This document shows positions 46,230 to 55,365 of a stretch of 64,000 nucleotides of DNA, piece by piece (the stretch's first letter is position 1; the number at the start of each line of letters is the position of its first letter). Source of the stretch: Dielma sp000508965 (lineage in GTDB: Bacteria > Bacillota_I > Bacilli_A > Erysipelotrichales > Erysipelotrichaceae); assembly GCA_000508965.1 (NCBI GenBank), contig BAHV02000001.1:308008-372007 (forward strand). Direction: 5' to 3'. The notes beneath the pieces were generated by a model, which was not told where the DNA came from, searched no databases, and was given only the letters and a program-made list of their open reading frames with translations. The position numbers and the translations under genes are program-made.

Positions 46230-47522
46230 ATGCAAAAAAGATTTTTCAGTTATGTACTGCCAGCCATGCTTGCCTTTGCATTTACCGGCTTATATACAAT
46301 TGTCGACGGCTTCTTTGTCGGCCAGAATATCGGTGATGTTGGTTTGGCAGGCATAAACATTGCCTTTCCTATTGTCGCATTGATTCAGGCTGTGGGCTGC
46401 GGTATCGGCATGGGCGGAGCCATTCAGATTTCCGTAAACAAAGGCCGCGGTTCAAAGGATTTAGAGGATAAGACTTTCGGCAATACCTTAATTCTGCTTT
46501 TATTAGCAGCAGTGATTATGAGTCTGTTCGTTTATGTGCTGAATTATCGTATCCTTGTGCTGTTAGGTGCCGAAGGAGAAGTATTGATCACTGCTTCAAA
46601 ATATCTGAGCGTTATTGCTTTAGGTTCCATCTTTCAGCTATTCGCCTGCGGCTTTACACCGCTGCTGCGTAATTATGACCAATCGATACTTGCGATGGCG
46701 GCCATGATCTGCGGCTTTGTTACGAATATCGTTCTTGACTGGTTATTTGTCAGTGTTCTTAAATGGGGTGTCGGCGGTGCGGCATGGGCAACGATCATCG
46801 GACAGATTATGACCGTAATCCCTTGTCTGGGCTTTCTATTCAAGCGCTGCCGCAGCATATCGATCCCTAGCTTTAAGTTAAGCAAAAATGTTGTAAAGAA
46901 TATAATCCGCATTGGTTTATCTCCATTTGGTCTTACGATGTCACCCTATTTAGTGATGATTCTGATTAATAAATGGGCTGTCCTTTATGGCGGTGAAACA
47001 GCTGTCGCGGCTTATGCGGTTATTTCATATGTGACATCAATCATTTTTCTTTTACTGCAAGGCGTCAGTGACGGCAGTCAGCCGCTGATCAGTCTCTGTC
47101 TTGGCAGCGGCAATTTCCAAGAAGCGCTTCAAATAAGAAAGCTCGCTTATGTGTTTTCATTAATTATCGCCTTGCTGACTGGTGCCGGCATCTTATTACT
47201 GAGTCATTTCATCCCTGTATTATTTGGGGCATCTGAGGCTGTCGCGGCAATGACTGAAAACAGCCTGCCGATCTTTGTTTCCGGTTTTTTGTTTGTCGCT
47301 TTCTGCCGGGTAACAACGTCTTATTTCTATGCCACCCAGAAAAATACTTCCGCGTATATCATGGTTTATGGTGAACCAGTTCTTCTGGCAATCTTGCTGA
47401 CTGCCGTTCTGCCCCATCTTTTAAAGCTGCGGGGTGTGTGGCTGTCAGCGGTAACGGCGCAATTAATACTTGCTATTATCGGTTTGATACTGATTATGCG
47501 TGAGAAGAAGTTTCAGCTATGA
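46230..47522 (+). CDS. MATE-family multidrug/metabolite efflux transporter
   Basis: A 430-residue protein with about 12 hydrophobic helices. The start MQKRFFSYVLPAMLAFAFTG, the segment YTIVDGFFVGQNIGDVGLAG and ATQKNTSAYIMVYGEP are typical of the MATE/DinF superfamily (cation-coupled export through the plasma membrane). The ATG at 46230 has GGGAGG 7 bp upstream and is preferred over the frame start at 46194. Its stop codon abuts the stop of the convergent aminotransferase gene with no base between. Expression is probably induced through the divergent MerR protein. Confidence 0.92.
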   Translation: MQKRFFSYVLPAMLAFAFTGLYTIVDGFFVGQNIGDVGLAGINIAFPIVALIQAVGCGIGMGGAIQISVNKGRGSKDLEDKTFGNTLILLLLAAVIMSLFVYVLNYRILVLLGAEGEVLITASKYLSVIALGSIFQLFACGFTPLLRNYDQSILAMAAMICGFVTNIVLDWLFVSVLKWGVGGAAWATIIGQIMTVIPCLGFLFKRCRSISIPSFKLSKNVVKNIIRIGLSPFGLTMSPYLVMILINKWAVLYGGETAVAAYAVISYVTSIIFLLLQGVSDGSQPLISLCLGSGNFQEALQIRKLAYVFSLIIALLTGAGILLLSHFIPVLFGASEAVAAMTENSLPIFVSGFLFVAFCRVTTSYFYATQKNTSAYIMVYGEPVLLAILLTAVLPHLLKLRGVWLSAVTAQLILAIIGLILIMREKKFQL

Positions 47523-48674
47523 TTATCTGTCACTTTTTCTTAATTCATAAATGAAGGCTTCAATGCGGTTCAACCCTTCGATCAGCTGTCGGGTGCTGCC
47601 GCATGTAGAAATGCGAATATATCCTTCTGCATGAAAATAACTGCCCGGCACGCAGGCTACCCGTGCCTCATGAAGCAGCCGCCTGCAGAATGAAACAGAG
47701 TCTATGCCGAATTCTTCTATATTTGGAAAGGCATAAAAAGCGCCTGCCGGCTGATTTATAGGAAGTCCCATTTCCTTTAGACGCCCAACAGCAAGATCAC
47801 GATGCTTTTTGTATACTGTCAGCATCTCGGCCGGATCAATTTCTAACGCTTTTATGCCGGCTTTCTGAACAAAGGTATTTACACAGGAATAACGATACTG
47901 GTGGATTTTCATAATTTCAGCCAGTATTTTTTTATCGGCCAGCAAGTATCCTAAGCGCCAGCCGGTCATCGCGTAGGGCTTGGAAAAGCTTTTAACGGCC
48001 AATAGCTGTGAACGGAGATCCTGAAACTGCATGAAACTGTTATAGCTGTCATCATAAACCAAACGATCATACACATCATCGCATAAGACAAAGATCTGTT
48101 TATCCTTCACAAAGTCGTGAATCAGCGCTAAGGATGTTTGGTTATAGATACAGCCGCTGGGATTATTCGGTGAATTTAAAAGGATCGCTTTTGTTTTATC
48201 AGTGAACACACGCTCCAATTCTTCACGGGTTATCTGAAATTCGTAGTCTTGAGTATTTAAAGGGATAAAACGTCCGCCTTCCAGCTTGATTATCGCTTCA
48301 TACTGCGGATAAGCCGGGGTTGGAACAATAATTTCATCACCTGGATCAATCAATGCCGCCAAAGCGGCAGAAAGCGCATCACTGGCACCCGCGCAAACCA
48401 TGATCTCATCAGCATCATATAATAAATGATGGGTTTTCCATTCATAGACCGCTATTTTCCTGCGCAGATCTAAATCACCCATTGCCGCGGCATAATGTGT
48501 ATGATTATGATCCAGCGCCTGTTTCAAAGCCTTTTTAATATCCTTAGGTGTATCAAATTCCGGTTCTCCCAAGGTTAGTGAAATACAATCCGGCACGACG
48601 GCAGCTTCTTCATTGAAAGCCCGTATGCCGCTGACTGGTATCTGATGTAATTGTTTTTTTAATTTATTTAACAT
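47523..48674 (-). CDS. Class I/II PLP-dependent aminotransferase
   Basis: A 383-residue fold-type I aminotransferase. It has NSPNNPSGCIY (about 165-175), CDDVYDRLVYDD, the PLP-lysine motif SFSKPYAMTGWRLGY (about 229-243) and the substrate-arginine region YIRIST near the C-terminus. It resembles the PatA / N-acetyl-LL-diaminopimelate aminotransferase group, and the acetyl-branch dapH lies nearby, so a DAP-pathway role is plausible but unproven; aspartate or aromatic aminotransferase activity is the alternative. It is transcribed alone and convergent with the MATE gene. Confidence 0.88.
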   Translation of the reverse strand: MLNKLKKQLHQIPVSGIRAFNEEAAVVPDCISLTLGEPEFDTPKDIKKALKQALDHNHTHYAAAMGDLDLRRKIAVYEWKTHHLLYDADEIMVCAGASDALSAALAALIDPGDEIIVPTPAYPQYEAIIKLEGGRFIPLNTQDYEFQITREELERVFTDKTKAILLNSPNNPSGCIYNQTSLALIHDFVKDKQIFVLCDDVYDRLVYDDSYNSFMQFQDLRSQLLAVKSFSKPYAMTGWRLGYLLADKKILAEIMKIHQYRYSCVNTFVQKAGIKALEIDPAEMLTVYKKHRDLAVGRLKEMGLPINQPAGAFYAFPNIEEFGIDSVSFCRRLLHEARVACVPGSYFHAEGYIRISTCGSTRQLIEGLNRIEAFIYELRKSDR

Positions 48675-48776
48675 TGTCGCACCTCATAATTATTATCATT
48701 CATTTTATGCTCATCATTAGAAATTCATACTTAACCATCAAAAAAACTGATATAATAATGAAAAAGAGGGACAATC

Positions 48777-49217
48777 ATGAAAATAACAGTACGTCAGGCA
48801 GTCATTGAAGACGCTTCAGCTATACAGAAATTAAACGCTGATTCTTTGCATTATGAATATCCTTTGGAATCAACATTAACAAGGTTAAGAGCTGCGTTAG
48901 AAAACGAACGGATGAGAGTATATGTGGCAGTTTATAAGAATGAAGTGATTGGTTATGTACATGCTCAGGATTATGATGTACTTTATGCAGGACACTGCAA
49001 GGATGTGCTAGGTTTAGCCACAGCCAAAAGATGCCAGCGAATGGGTGTTGGCACTATGCTGATGAATGCCGTGGAAGCATGGGCTAAAGAAACCGGTGCC
49101 GATTGTGTACGTCTTGTTTCCGGTGCCGGAAGAACTGAAGCGCATCAATTTTACCGCGCTTGTGGTTATGATGGCGGCAAGCAGCAGATTAATTTTAAAA
49201 AACAATTGGGAGAGTAA
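48777..49217 (+). CDS. GNAT-family N-acetyltransferase
   Basis: A 146-residue protein with the RimI-like layout: MKITVRQAVIEDASAIQKLN at the start, central VYKNEVIGYVHAQDYD, the acetyl-CoA loop TAKRCQRMGVGTMLMNAVEAWA (Q-R-M-G-V-G, about 81-102) and a C-terminal HQFYRACGYDG. The substrate is unknown. It ends 1 bp before the next GNAT gene, so the two are probably translated together. Confidence 0.85.
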   Translation: MKITVRQAVIEDASAIQKLNADSLHYEYPLESTLTRLRAALENERMRVYVAVYKNEVIGYVHAQDYDVLYAGHCKDVLGLATAKRCQRMGVGTMLMNAVEAWAKETGADCVRLVSGAGRTEAHQFYRACGYDGGKQQINFKKQLGE

Positions 49218-49218
49218 A

Positions 49219-49710
49219 ATGATTATTAGAACATATCAAGCTTGGGATTGCTTAGCCATCATTGAGCTGTTTAAAGACACTGTTTTAAATGTTAACTGTC
49301 AGGATTATAATCCTGAGCAGCTTCAGGCATGGATTCGCAGCAGTGAGGATGTCGATGGCTGGAATAATGCTTTTCTTGAACATAGGACATTAGTCGCTTT
49401 AGAAGATAATAAAATCGTTGGTTTTGCGGATATGACCGATGATGGATTTTTAGATCGGCTCTATGTACACAAGGATTATCAGCAGCAGCATATCGGAAAA
49501 GCGTTGTGTGATGAACTTGAAGCATGGATCTGGCAGCAGGGCTGTGTTAACATCCGTACCCATGCGTCGATAACCGCAAAGCCTTTTTATGAAAAAAGAG
49601 GATATAAGGTAATTTGTGAGCAATATGTGCAGCGGGAGAACTGCAAGTTAAAAAACTATATTATGGAAAAAACTAATAACGATAGCTTTGAAAAAGGGCT
49701 GAATAATTAA
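49219..49710 (+). CDS. GNAT-family N-acetyltransferase
   Basis: A 163-residue protein from the ATG at 49219, with a GGGAGAG ribosome site; a longer frame to 49066 only runs through the preceding gene. Motifs: MIIRTYQAWDCLAIIELFKD, ALEDNKIVGFADM, LDRLYVHKDYQQQHIGKALC (acetyl-CoA loop Q-Q-H-I-G-K) and AKPFYEKRGY. It resembles the YafP/putative acetyltransferase group. The substrate is unknown. Confidence 0.85.
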   Translation: MIIRTYQAWDCLAIIELFKDTVLNVNCQDYNPEQLQAWIRSSEDVDGWNNAFLEHRTLVALEDNKIVGFADMTDDGFLDRLYVHKDYQQQHIGKALCDELEAWIWQQGCVNIRTHASITAKPFYEKRGYKVICEQYVQRENCKLKNYIMEKTNNDSFEKGLNN

Positions 49711-49737
49711 ATTAATAAGAATATTTCGCTTAATTCC

Positions 49738-49768
49738 TTGACTAGGAAGTAACTTCCCACCTTATAAT
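49738..49768 (+). promoter_or_regulatory. MerR-type promoter/operator of the flavoprotein reductase gene
   Basis: TTGACT (49738-49743), a 19-bp spacer and TATAAT (49763-49768). The spacer holds the perfect palindrome GGAAGT-A-ACTTCC (49745-49757). The MerR-family gene at 51966, directly after the reductase gene, is the likely activator. Confidence 0.75.
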
Positions 49769-49803
49769 CGATTTGTGAAACATTAATCATATAAGGAGGA
49801 AAT

Positions 49804-51903
49804 ATGCGTAAACTATTCAAATTACTGCTTTGCGGACTGATGGTTTTGACAACTGCTTGCAGCAAAGCAAATGATTCAAAGCTTTATGAGCCGGGGACTT
49901 ATTCAGCTAACAGTAAAGGCTTTGGCGGTGAAATTGCAGTCACCATAAGTGTCGATGAATCTTCAATCACCAATGTGGAAATCATCGGTGATGAGGAAAC
50001 CCCTGAGCTTGGCGGCAAAGCAATCGAAGAAATGATTCAGCAGATTCTTAATGCCCAAAGTGATGAGATTGACGGTATGTCAGGCGCTACAGTTACATCA
50101 AATGCTGTGCGTGAAGCACTTCATTCTGCGCTGAATCAGGCAAAGGGAATCAGCAGCAATGAATTGAGTATGTCAGATGGTACATATAGTGCAACCGCGG
50201 CATCTTACGCGGAAATTAATGGTTTAGCTACAACTGGTTCACTGACAATGAAGGTGACGATTAAAGATAATAAAATCGAAGCAATTGAGATTCCCGAATA
50301 TACAGATACAGATATTATCGGCGGGATGGCCTTTCCTATATTGACGGAAAGAGTGATTGAATCACAGTCGATGAATTTAGATGCTGTCAGCGGCGCAACA
50401 GTATCTTCAAATGCTTTCTTTACTGCATTGAGTGATTGTGTTCAACAAGCAGGCGGAGATGTCAGTATTCTCAAATCTATTGAGATAGAGAAAGCTGAGC
50501 CTAAAACTGAGGAAAAAACCACAGATGTTCTTGTGATTGGGGCTGGTATGGCCGGTCTTAGTGCAGCTATTGAAGCTGCTGAGCAAGGCGCTGAAGTTAT
50601 ATTACTTGAAAAGAACCTTGTATATAGTTCATCAACAACCCGGTCTTTAGGTTTTATTGTCGGAGCTGATACTGAAACTCAAAAGGCTAATGGTATTGAA
50701 GACAGCGAGGAAGCTTTCTATCAAGATATCGTAAGTTTATATGAGGGTGAAGAGCAGTTAGACCTGAATTTAATTCACAAAATGGCCTTTGATTCATCTG
50801 AACTTAATACTTGGTTAAGTGATCATGGCTTGGAATTTACAAATGTGATTAATAAGAGTACAAAAGGTGAACGTGCTGTCAAACGAATCCATACTACAGC
50901 GAGCGGATCCGCAGTTACATCAACACTTGTTGAGGCAGCGGAAAAAGCGGGTGTGAAAATCTTGATGGGAACTCCTGCAACATCTTTAATTCAAGAAAAT
51001 GACGGTTCTATCAGCGGCGCACTGGCGACTAATGGTAATGGTGACAGTATAACCATTCATGCTCAGTCAACAATTGTGGCTGCGGGTTCTTATACAAATA
51101 ATGAAACTCTATTTAATGAATTAAATCCACTGATCAATAATATTGCCTATGCTTGCGGCAGCGGTGAAGGTGATGCCTACCGTTGGTTTAAGGAAGTCGG
51201 GGCAGATATTGTGGAAATACCATATACACAGTTTATGTATTACAGTTATGCAGCCTCTTTTGAGGAATTCCCAGAAGTCATTCCTAATTCTCCTGATAAT
51301 CCTGTATATGATATCTTATTGGTAACAGGCGGAGCAGAGCGAGTGACTGCTGAAGATAATTTCTGTTTTGAATTTACTAAAGAAAACTGGATTCGCGGCT
51401 ACAATGAAGGGTATGCTATTGTAGGAGCAGAATTCGCGGAAAAATATCCGATTCTAATGAAGAATGTGTTAAATCATGACGTACCGAGTTCAGGACTCCC
51501 TTTTGCTTATCAAGCGGATACGATTGCTGAGCTTGCTGATCAAACCGGTCTTGACGCTGATACGCTGCAAGCCACGGTTGATCGTTACAATGAACTTTGT
51601 GATAAAGGCATTGATGAAGATTTCGGTAAAGACAGTGCATACATGAAACGTTTAGAAGGGCCTTATACAATAATCCGACTGCCGATGATTACCACCGATG
51701 GATATACTGGCGCACGGATTAATGAAAATGCACAGGTATTGGATTCAAATGGCGAATGGATTAAGGGATTGTATGCGGCAGGTTCGTGCGCAGACGGACA
51801 AACTGTTTCAGTCAATTACTTTGGCTGCGGTACATCACTGATGACATGCGGTGTCTTCGGACGTGCAGCTGCAATTCACGCTGTTTCACAGTTAAACAAA
51901 TAA
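49804..51903 (+). CDS. Exported lipoprotein reductase with two FMN-binding domains and a FAD domain
   Basis: A 699-residue protein. A lipoprotein signal ends in LMVLTTACSK (lipobox cysteine about residue 20). Two FMN_bind domains follow, each with the covalent-flavinylation motif: DGMSGATVTSNA (about 94-105) and DAVSGATVSSNAF (about 197-209). From about residue 239 comes a FAD_binding_2 (flavocytochrome c/fumarate-reductase-like) domain: VLVIGAGMAGLSAAIEAAEQ, then TRSLGFIVGAD and a C-terminal GLYAAGSCADG. Such proteins pass electrons from quinone or flavin carriers to external acceptors such as fumarate, urocanate or related enoates. The substrate here is unknown. AAGGAGG precedes the ATG, and the promoter has a MerR operator. 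Confidence 0.9.
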   Translation: MRKLFKLLLCGLMVLTTACSKANDSKLYEPGTYSANSKGFGGEIAVTISVDESSITNVEIIGDEETPELGGKAIEEMIQQILNAQSDEIDGMSGATVTSNAVREALHSALNQAKGISSNELSMSDGTYSATAASYAEINGLATTGSLTMKVTIKDNKIEAIEIPEYTDTDIIGGMAFPILTERVIESQSMNLDAVSGATVSSNAFFTALSDCVQQAGGDVSILKSIEIEKAEPKTEEKTTDVLVIGAGMAGLSAAIEAAEQGAEVILLEKNLVYSSSTTRSLGFIVGADTETQKANGIEDSEEAFYQDIVSLYEGEEQLDLNLIHKMAFDSSELNTWLSDHGLEFTNVINKSTKGERAVKRIHTTASGSAVTSTLVEAAEKAGVKILMGTPATSLIQENDGSISGALATNGNGDSITIHAQSTIVAAGSYTNNETLFNELNPLINNIAYACGSGEGDAYRWFKEVGADIVEIPYTQFMYYSYAASFEEFPEVIPNSPDNPVYDILLVTGGAERVTAEDNFCFEFTKENWIRGYNEGYAIVGAEFAEKYPILMKNVLNHDVPSSGLPFAYQADTIAELADQTGLDADTLQATVDRYNELCDKGIDEDFGKDSAYMKRLEGPYTIIRLPMITTDGYTGARINENAQVLDSNGEWIKGLYAAGSCADGQTVSVNYFGCGTSLMTCGVFGRAAAIHAVSQLNK

Positions 51904-51910
51904 TGATTCG

Positions 51911-51945
51911 AGCATCGCTGCCTTGACAGTGATGTTCTTTTAATT
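51911..51945 (+). terminator. Weak hairpin between reductase and MerR genes
   Basis: CATCGCTG-CCTTGA-CAGTGATG (one mismatch) followed by TTCTTTTAATT. It may reduce read-through into the MerR gene without abolishing it. Confidence 0.4.
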
Positions 51946-51965
51946 CATAATGTAAAGGGTTTCTT

Positions 51966-52790
51966 ATGAAAAACAATCAATTCATTTACACTACTAAAGA
52001 AGTATCACGCTATTACGATTTAACCGGTAAAGGACTGGCTTTTTATGAAGAAAAGGGGATCATATCTCCTAGCCGTACAGATAACCATAAATACCGGATT
52101 TTTACACTGGCTGATTGCTATAATCTTTACCATTCCAAGCTTTACAGTAACTGTGGCTTCACGCTGAAAGACACAGCCGACATTCTTCAGCATGAACATC
52201 TAAATAATACCCTACAATTAGTAAACAGTAAGGCAGAAGAAATGCACAAGAATATCTTAAAGCAGGAACGAATTCTCTATCATTTGCAGCGAATTGCAGA
52301 CACATTGGAAAAATACAATAACGATAATTCATATGAAATCATCAACAGCCCGGATTTTTATCGATTATTGGTGCGTGATTTTGATACTCCTCATATAGCC
52401 TCTCCTGCCCAAGCCGCAGAGTTTGAAGAATGGAATTCTATAATTCCCATTAATACAGCATCATTGAAAATACCTAAACTGGCTTTATTCTCTGATATAC
52501 CTGAATTTAATGTCGGAATCGGTAATATTATCAGTAAATATGACTTCACTTTATTCCAATTTAAAATGAGTGAGTCTGTTGAATCGCTCCCGTCAAGAAA
52601 ATGTCTTCATGCGATTGTGAAGGGCAATAGTGAAAAAATCAATACTACTGAGTGGTTAAAAGATGTATTAGAATATGTACAACACAATAATATTAAAATC
52701 ATAGATGATGCTTATACTTCAATGCTGATTGTAACAAACGAAGATAATTTAAAAGTAAGATATGATGAAATATGGATACCCATTGAATAA
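51966..52790 (+). CDS. MerR-family regulator with GyrI-like effector domain
   Basis: A 274-residue protein. The HTH is FIYTTKEVSRYYDLTGKGLA, with wing DNHKYRIFT and a second helix region. A coiled-coil linker (NSKAEEMHKNILKQERILYH) follows, then a C-terminal ligand-binding-like domain ending YDEIWIPIE, as in GyrI-like folds. It lies 62 bp after the reductase gene on the same strand; the reductase promoter carries a MerR-type operator. It probably senses the reductase substrate or a related compound, by inference from context. Confidence 0.85.
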   Translation: MKNNQFIYTTKEVSRYYDLTGKGLAFYEEKGIISPSRTDNHKYRIFTLADCYNLYHSKLYSNCGFTLKDTADILQHEHLNNTLQLVNSKAEEMHKNILKQERILYHLQRIADTLEKYNNDNSYEIINSPDFYRLLVRDFDTPHIASPAQAAEFEEWNSIIPINTASLKIPKLALFSDIPEFNVGIGNIISKYDFTLFQFKMSESVESLPSRKCLHAIVKGNSEKINTTEWLKDVLEYVQHNNIKIIDDAYTSMLIVTNEDNLKVRYDEIWIPIE

Positions 52791-52808
52791 TTAAGTAAAT
52801 AACAAAAT

Positions 52809-52850
52809 AAATGGATGCGGCATGTTTGGCTGCGTCCATCTTTGTTTATT
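52809..52850 (+). terminator. Terminator after MerR gene
   Basis: ATGGATGCGGC paired with GCTGCGTCCAT (a G-U pair and a mismatch allowed), followed by CTTTGTTTATT. It stands 20 bp after the stop. Confidence 0.7.
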
Positions 52851-53238
52851 CTACTATGTACATTGATCCAAAGGGAGCCGAATCGCCATTATTCCAATTT
52901 AATTCCATCTCTGCAAAATACTTGCCGTGATCATTTGGCAATTCTGCCTGATAATTTCTCGCAAACCCTTTATTCATGAATATCATATGTTCAGACACGT
53001 TTGTCTCTACCTTCTCTTGATCGATTGCCAAAGGGATTTCCATACGCATCGATCTTAACCAACGTATGTTTGATGAAGCGCGAGGCAGACAAGATGTGGA
53101 ATCGATTGAAAGCTCAGTTTTTAATCGTGATAACTGAATGATTTTATTTAAATTTGGACCATTGATGCTATTTATATAATAGAAAATATTATTGTTCTTA
53201 AAAGGATACAAAAAAAGGCAGATATCACTCTGCCTCAA
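52846..53238 (-). pseudogene. Unrecognised ORF, probably a gene fragment
   Basis: A frame of 130 codons whose only upstream start is a TTG inside the purH terminator, so it has no credible promoter or ribosome site. Internal ATG codons (for example near 53049) would give a product of 60-70 residues. The frame reads like real protein (ARNYQAELPNDHGKYFAEME, then LNWNNGDSAPFGSMYIVE), but I recognise no family and see no signal peptide or membrane part. The C-terminal stump of a decayed gene is the best reading. Confidence 0.3.
53210..53235 (-). terminator. Terminator of the purE-purH operon
   Basis: On the minus strand AGGCAGA-GTGATA-TCTGCCT followed by TTTTTTG, about 10 bp after the purH stop. 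Confidence 0.88.
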
Positions 53239-53243
53239 TCTTA

Positions 53244-54776
53244 CTAATGTTTAAAATGTCTGATACCGGTATAAACCATCGCGATGCCATGCTTATTGCA
53301 TTCATCCACTGACAGCTGATCCTTAATTGAACCGCCCGGCTGAATAATAGCCGTTACTCCAGCTTTAGCCGCTTCTTCAACGGTATCCGGCATCGGGAAG
53401 TAAGCATCTGAGCCCATTACTGAACCCTTAGCCTTTTCACCGGCTTGCTCAATGGCGATTTTAGCTGCGCCGACACGATTCATCTGGCCCGCGCCAACAC
53501 CAACTGTCATATTATCCTTAACTAAAACTATCGCATTTGATTTCACGTGCTTCACTGTCTTCCATGCAAACATCAGCTGTTCCAATTCCTGAGCAGTCGG
53601 TTTACGTTCTGTAACACATGTTAAATCATTTACTGTAACCTGCTTCAAATCAGCATCCTGAACCAGCAGACCATCATTTACATTGGTTACTTTAAGTTTC
53701 GCATTAACATCAAGATCAGTATCCAATGTCATTAAACGAATATTCTTCTTCTGTGACAGAATAGCAAACGCCTCGTCCGTGAAGCCCGGTGCAATAATTA
53801 TTTCTAAGAAAATCTTACTTAGCTTCTCAGCGGTTAGTGTATCCACAACCTGATTGGTCGCTACAATACCGCCGAAAATACTTGTAGAATCAGCTTCGTA
53901 TGCCTTATCCCATGCTTCTTCAAGATTTTTGCCAACGCCAATACCGCATGGATTCATATGTTTCAAGCCTACAACACATGGCTGACCAGCAAAATCTTTC
54001 AGAATTTCAATGGCCGCATTGCCGTCTTGAATATTATTGTAGGACAGTTCCTTACCATGCAGCTGTTTAGCATTTGCCAGTGAATACTTCGGATCAGCAC
54101 TCTTATAGAAAGCTGCCTCCTGATGAGGGTTTTCACCATAACGCAGATCCTGTACTTTCTCATAAGTCATCGTGAAATTCTCAGGGAATTTTTCACCAGT
54201 CTTCTCAGTCAGATATTGAGCAATAATCGTATCATAGGCCGCTGTATGACGGAATACCTTAGCCGCCAGTTTTTCTCTGGTTGCTAGCTCAGTATCGCCG
54301 TTATTCTTTAATTCATCGAGCACCATTTCATAATCCTTTGGATCACAAACAACTGTTAAATAACGATAGTTTTTTGATGCTGAACGCAGCATGCTCGGAC
54401 CGCCGATATCGATGTTCTCGATAATTTCATCATGAGTAACACCGGCTTTTTTTAATGTTTGTTTAAAAGGATAAAGATTAACACAAACAAGATCGATGTA
54501 TTCGATCTGATGCTCCTTCAGCTGTGCTACATGACTTGGATTGTCTCTTACACACAACAATGCGCCATGCACATTAGGGTGCAAAGTCTTTACACGGCCA
54601 TCCATAATTTCCGGAAAACCGGTAATCTCAGAAATATTAATTGTCTTGATGCCTTCAGCTTCTAAAGTCTTGGCTGTACCGCCAGTAGAGATGATCTCAT
54701 AACCCAATTCAACAAGTCCTTGTACAAAAGGTACCAGATTTGTTTTATCTGAAACACTTACTAAAGCTCGTTTCAT
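53244..54776 (-). CDS. purH: Bifunctional AICAR formyltransferase / IMP cyclohydrolase
   Basis: A 510-residue protein, the usual length. The N-terminal MGS-like cyclohydrolase domain (about 1-145) has ALVSVSDKTNLVPFVQGLVE and STGGTAKTLE. The AICAR transformylase domain has LRYGENPHQEAAFY, LKHMNPCGIGVG, KSNAIVLVKDNMTVGVGAGQ and FPMPDTVEEAAKAGVTAIIQ. It performs the last two steps to IMP using 10-formyl-THF. It starts 1 bp after the purN stop, with GGAG upstream, and is the last gene of the operon. Confidence 0.97.
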   Translation of the reverse strand: MKRALVSVSDKTNLVPFVQGLVELGYEIISTGGTAKTLEAEGIKTINISEITGFPEIMDGRVKTLHPNVHGALLCVRDNPSHVAQLKEHQIEYIDLVCVNLYPFKQTLKKAGVTHDEIIENIDIGGPSMLRSASKNYRYLTVVCDPKDYEMVLDELKNNGDTELATREKLAAKVFRHTAAYDTIIAQYLTEKTGEKFPENFTMTYEKVQDLRYGENPHQEAAFYKSADPKYSLANAKQLHGKELSYNNIQDGNAAIEILKDFAGQPCVVGLKHMNPCGIGVGKNLEEAWDKAYEADSTSIFGGIVATNQVVDTLTAEKLSKIFLEIIIAPGFTDEAFAILSQKKNIRLMTLDTDLDVNAKLKVTNVNDGLLVQDADLKQVTVNDLTCVTERKPTAQELEQLMFAWKTVKHVKSNAIVLVKDNMTVGVGAGQMNRVGAAKIAIEQAGEKAKGSVMGSDAYFPMPDTVEEAAKAGVTAIIQPGGSIKDQLSVDECNKHGIAMVYTGIRHFKH

Positions 54777-54777
54777 G

Positions 54778-55365
54778 CTAACACTCTCCTTTTTCTATTT
54801 TTTCACATAACTGATTTAATACTTCAGGATACATCTTATATTCAAGAGCATGCACATGCTCCTCTAAAATCTCAAGTGTCCATTCAGGATCAATACTGAT
54901 CTTTTCCTGATGAATAATCGGTCCTGTATCGATGCCCTCATCCAAATAATGCAGCGTAACGCCAGTTTCACTCACCTTTGCATTATAAGCGTCAAGTATA
55001 CTTTGTTTTCCCGGGAAATATGGCAGATACGCCGGGTGCAGATTAACGATACGCTTTGGATAAGCGGCAAGCAAAACCGGTGACACGATGCGCATATAAC
55101 CGGCAAGTGCAATCAAATCAACCTCTCTTTTATGCAAATAGTGAAGAATTTCCTCTTCATACTCCGCTTTGGAAGAGAATGCCTTAGGGTTTACATAGAC
55201 CCATGGTATATCTAATCGCTTTGCTCTTTCAATTGCCTTTGCATGTTCCTTATCCACCACCAGCAATGCCACAGCAGCATTTTTGATTGTGCCGTCATTG
55301 ATACGATTTACGATATTCTCGAAATTTGTACCGGAACCGGAGGCAAAGACTGCCAGTTTTACCAT
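54778..55365 (-). CDS. purN: Phosphoribosylglycinamide formyltransferase
   Basis: A 195-residue protein of the folate-dependent GART family. Motifs: VFASGSGTNFENIVNRI at the start, LAGYMRIVSPVLL, the catalytic IVNLHPAYLPYFPG (His about 108-110; HPA instead of the usual HPS/HPA variants) and DEGIDTGPIIHQ with the catalytic Asp. It formylates GAR to FGAR using 10-formyl-THF. Its start overlaps purM by 7 bp. Confidence 0.95.
   Translation of the reverse strand: MVKLAVFASGSGTNFENIVNRINDGTIKNAAVALLVVDKEHAKAIERAKRLDIPWVYVNPKAFSSKAEYEEEILHYLHKREVDLIALAGYMRIVSPVLLAAYPKRIVNLHPAYLPYFPGKQSILDAYNAKVSETGVTLHYLDEGIDTGPIIHQEKISIDPEWTLEILEEHVHALEYKMYPEVLNQLCEKIEKGEC

Noticed and set aside
49066..49218. Upstream extension of the second GNAT gene to 49066
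   Set aside because: It overlaps the preceding GNAT gene almost entirely in another phase; the ATG at 49219 has its own ribosome site.
53210..53238. Start of the 130-codon ORF at 53238 as a genuine gene start
   Set aside because: The start codon is a TTG inside the purH terminator stem.
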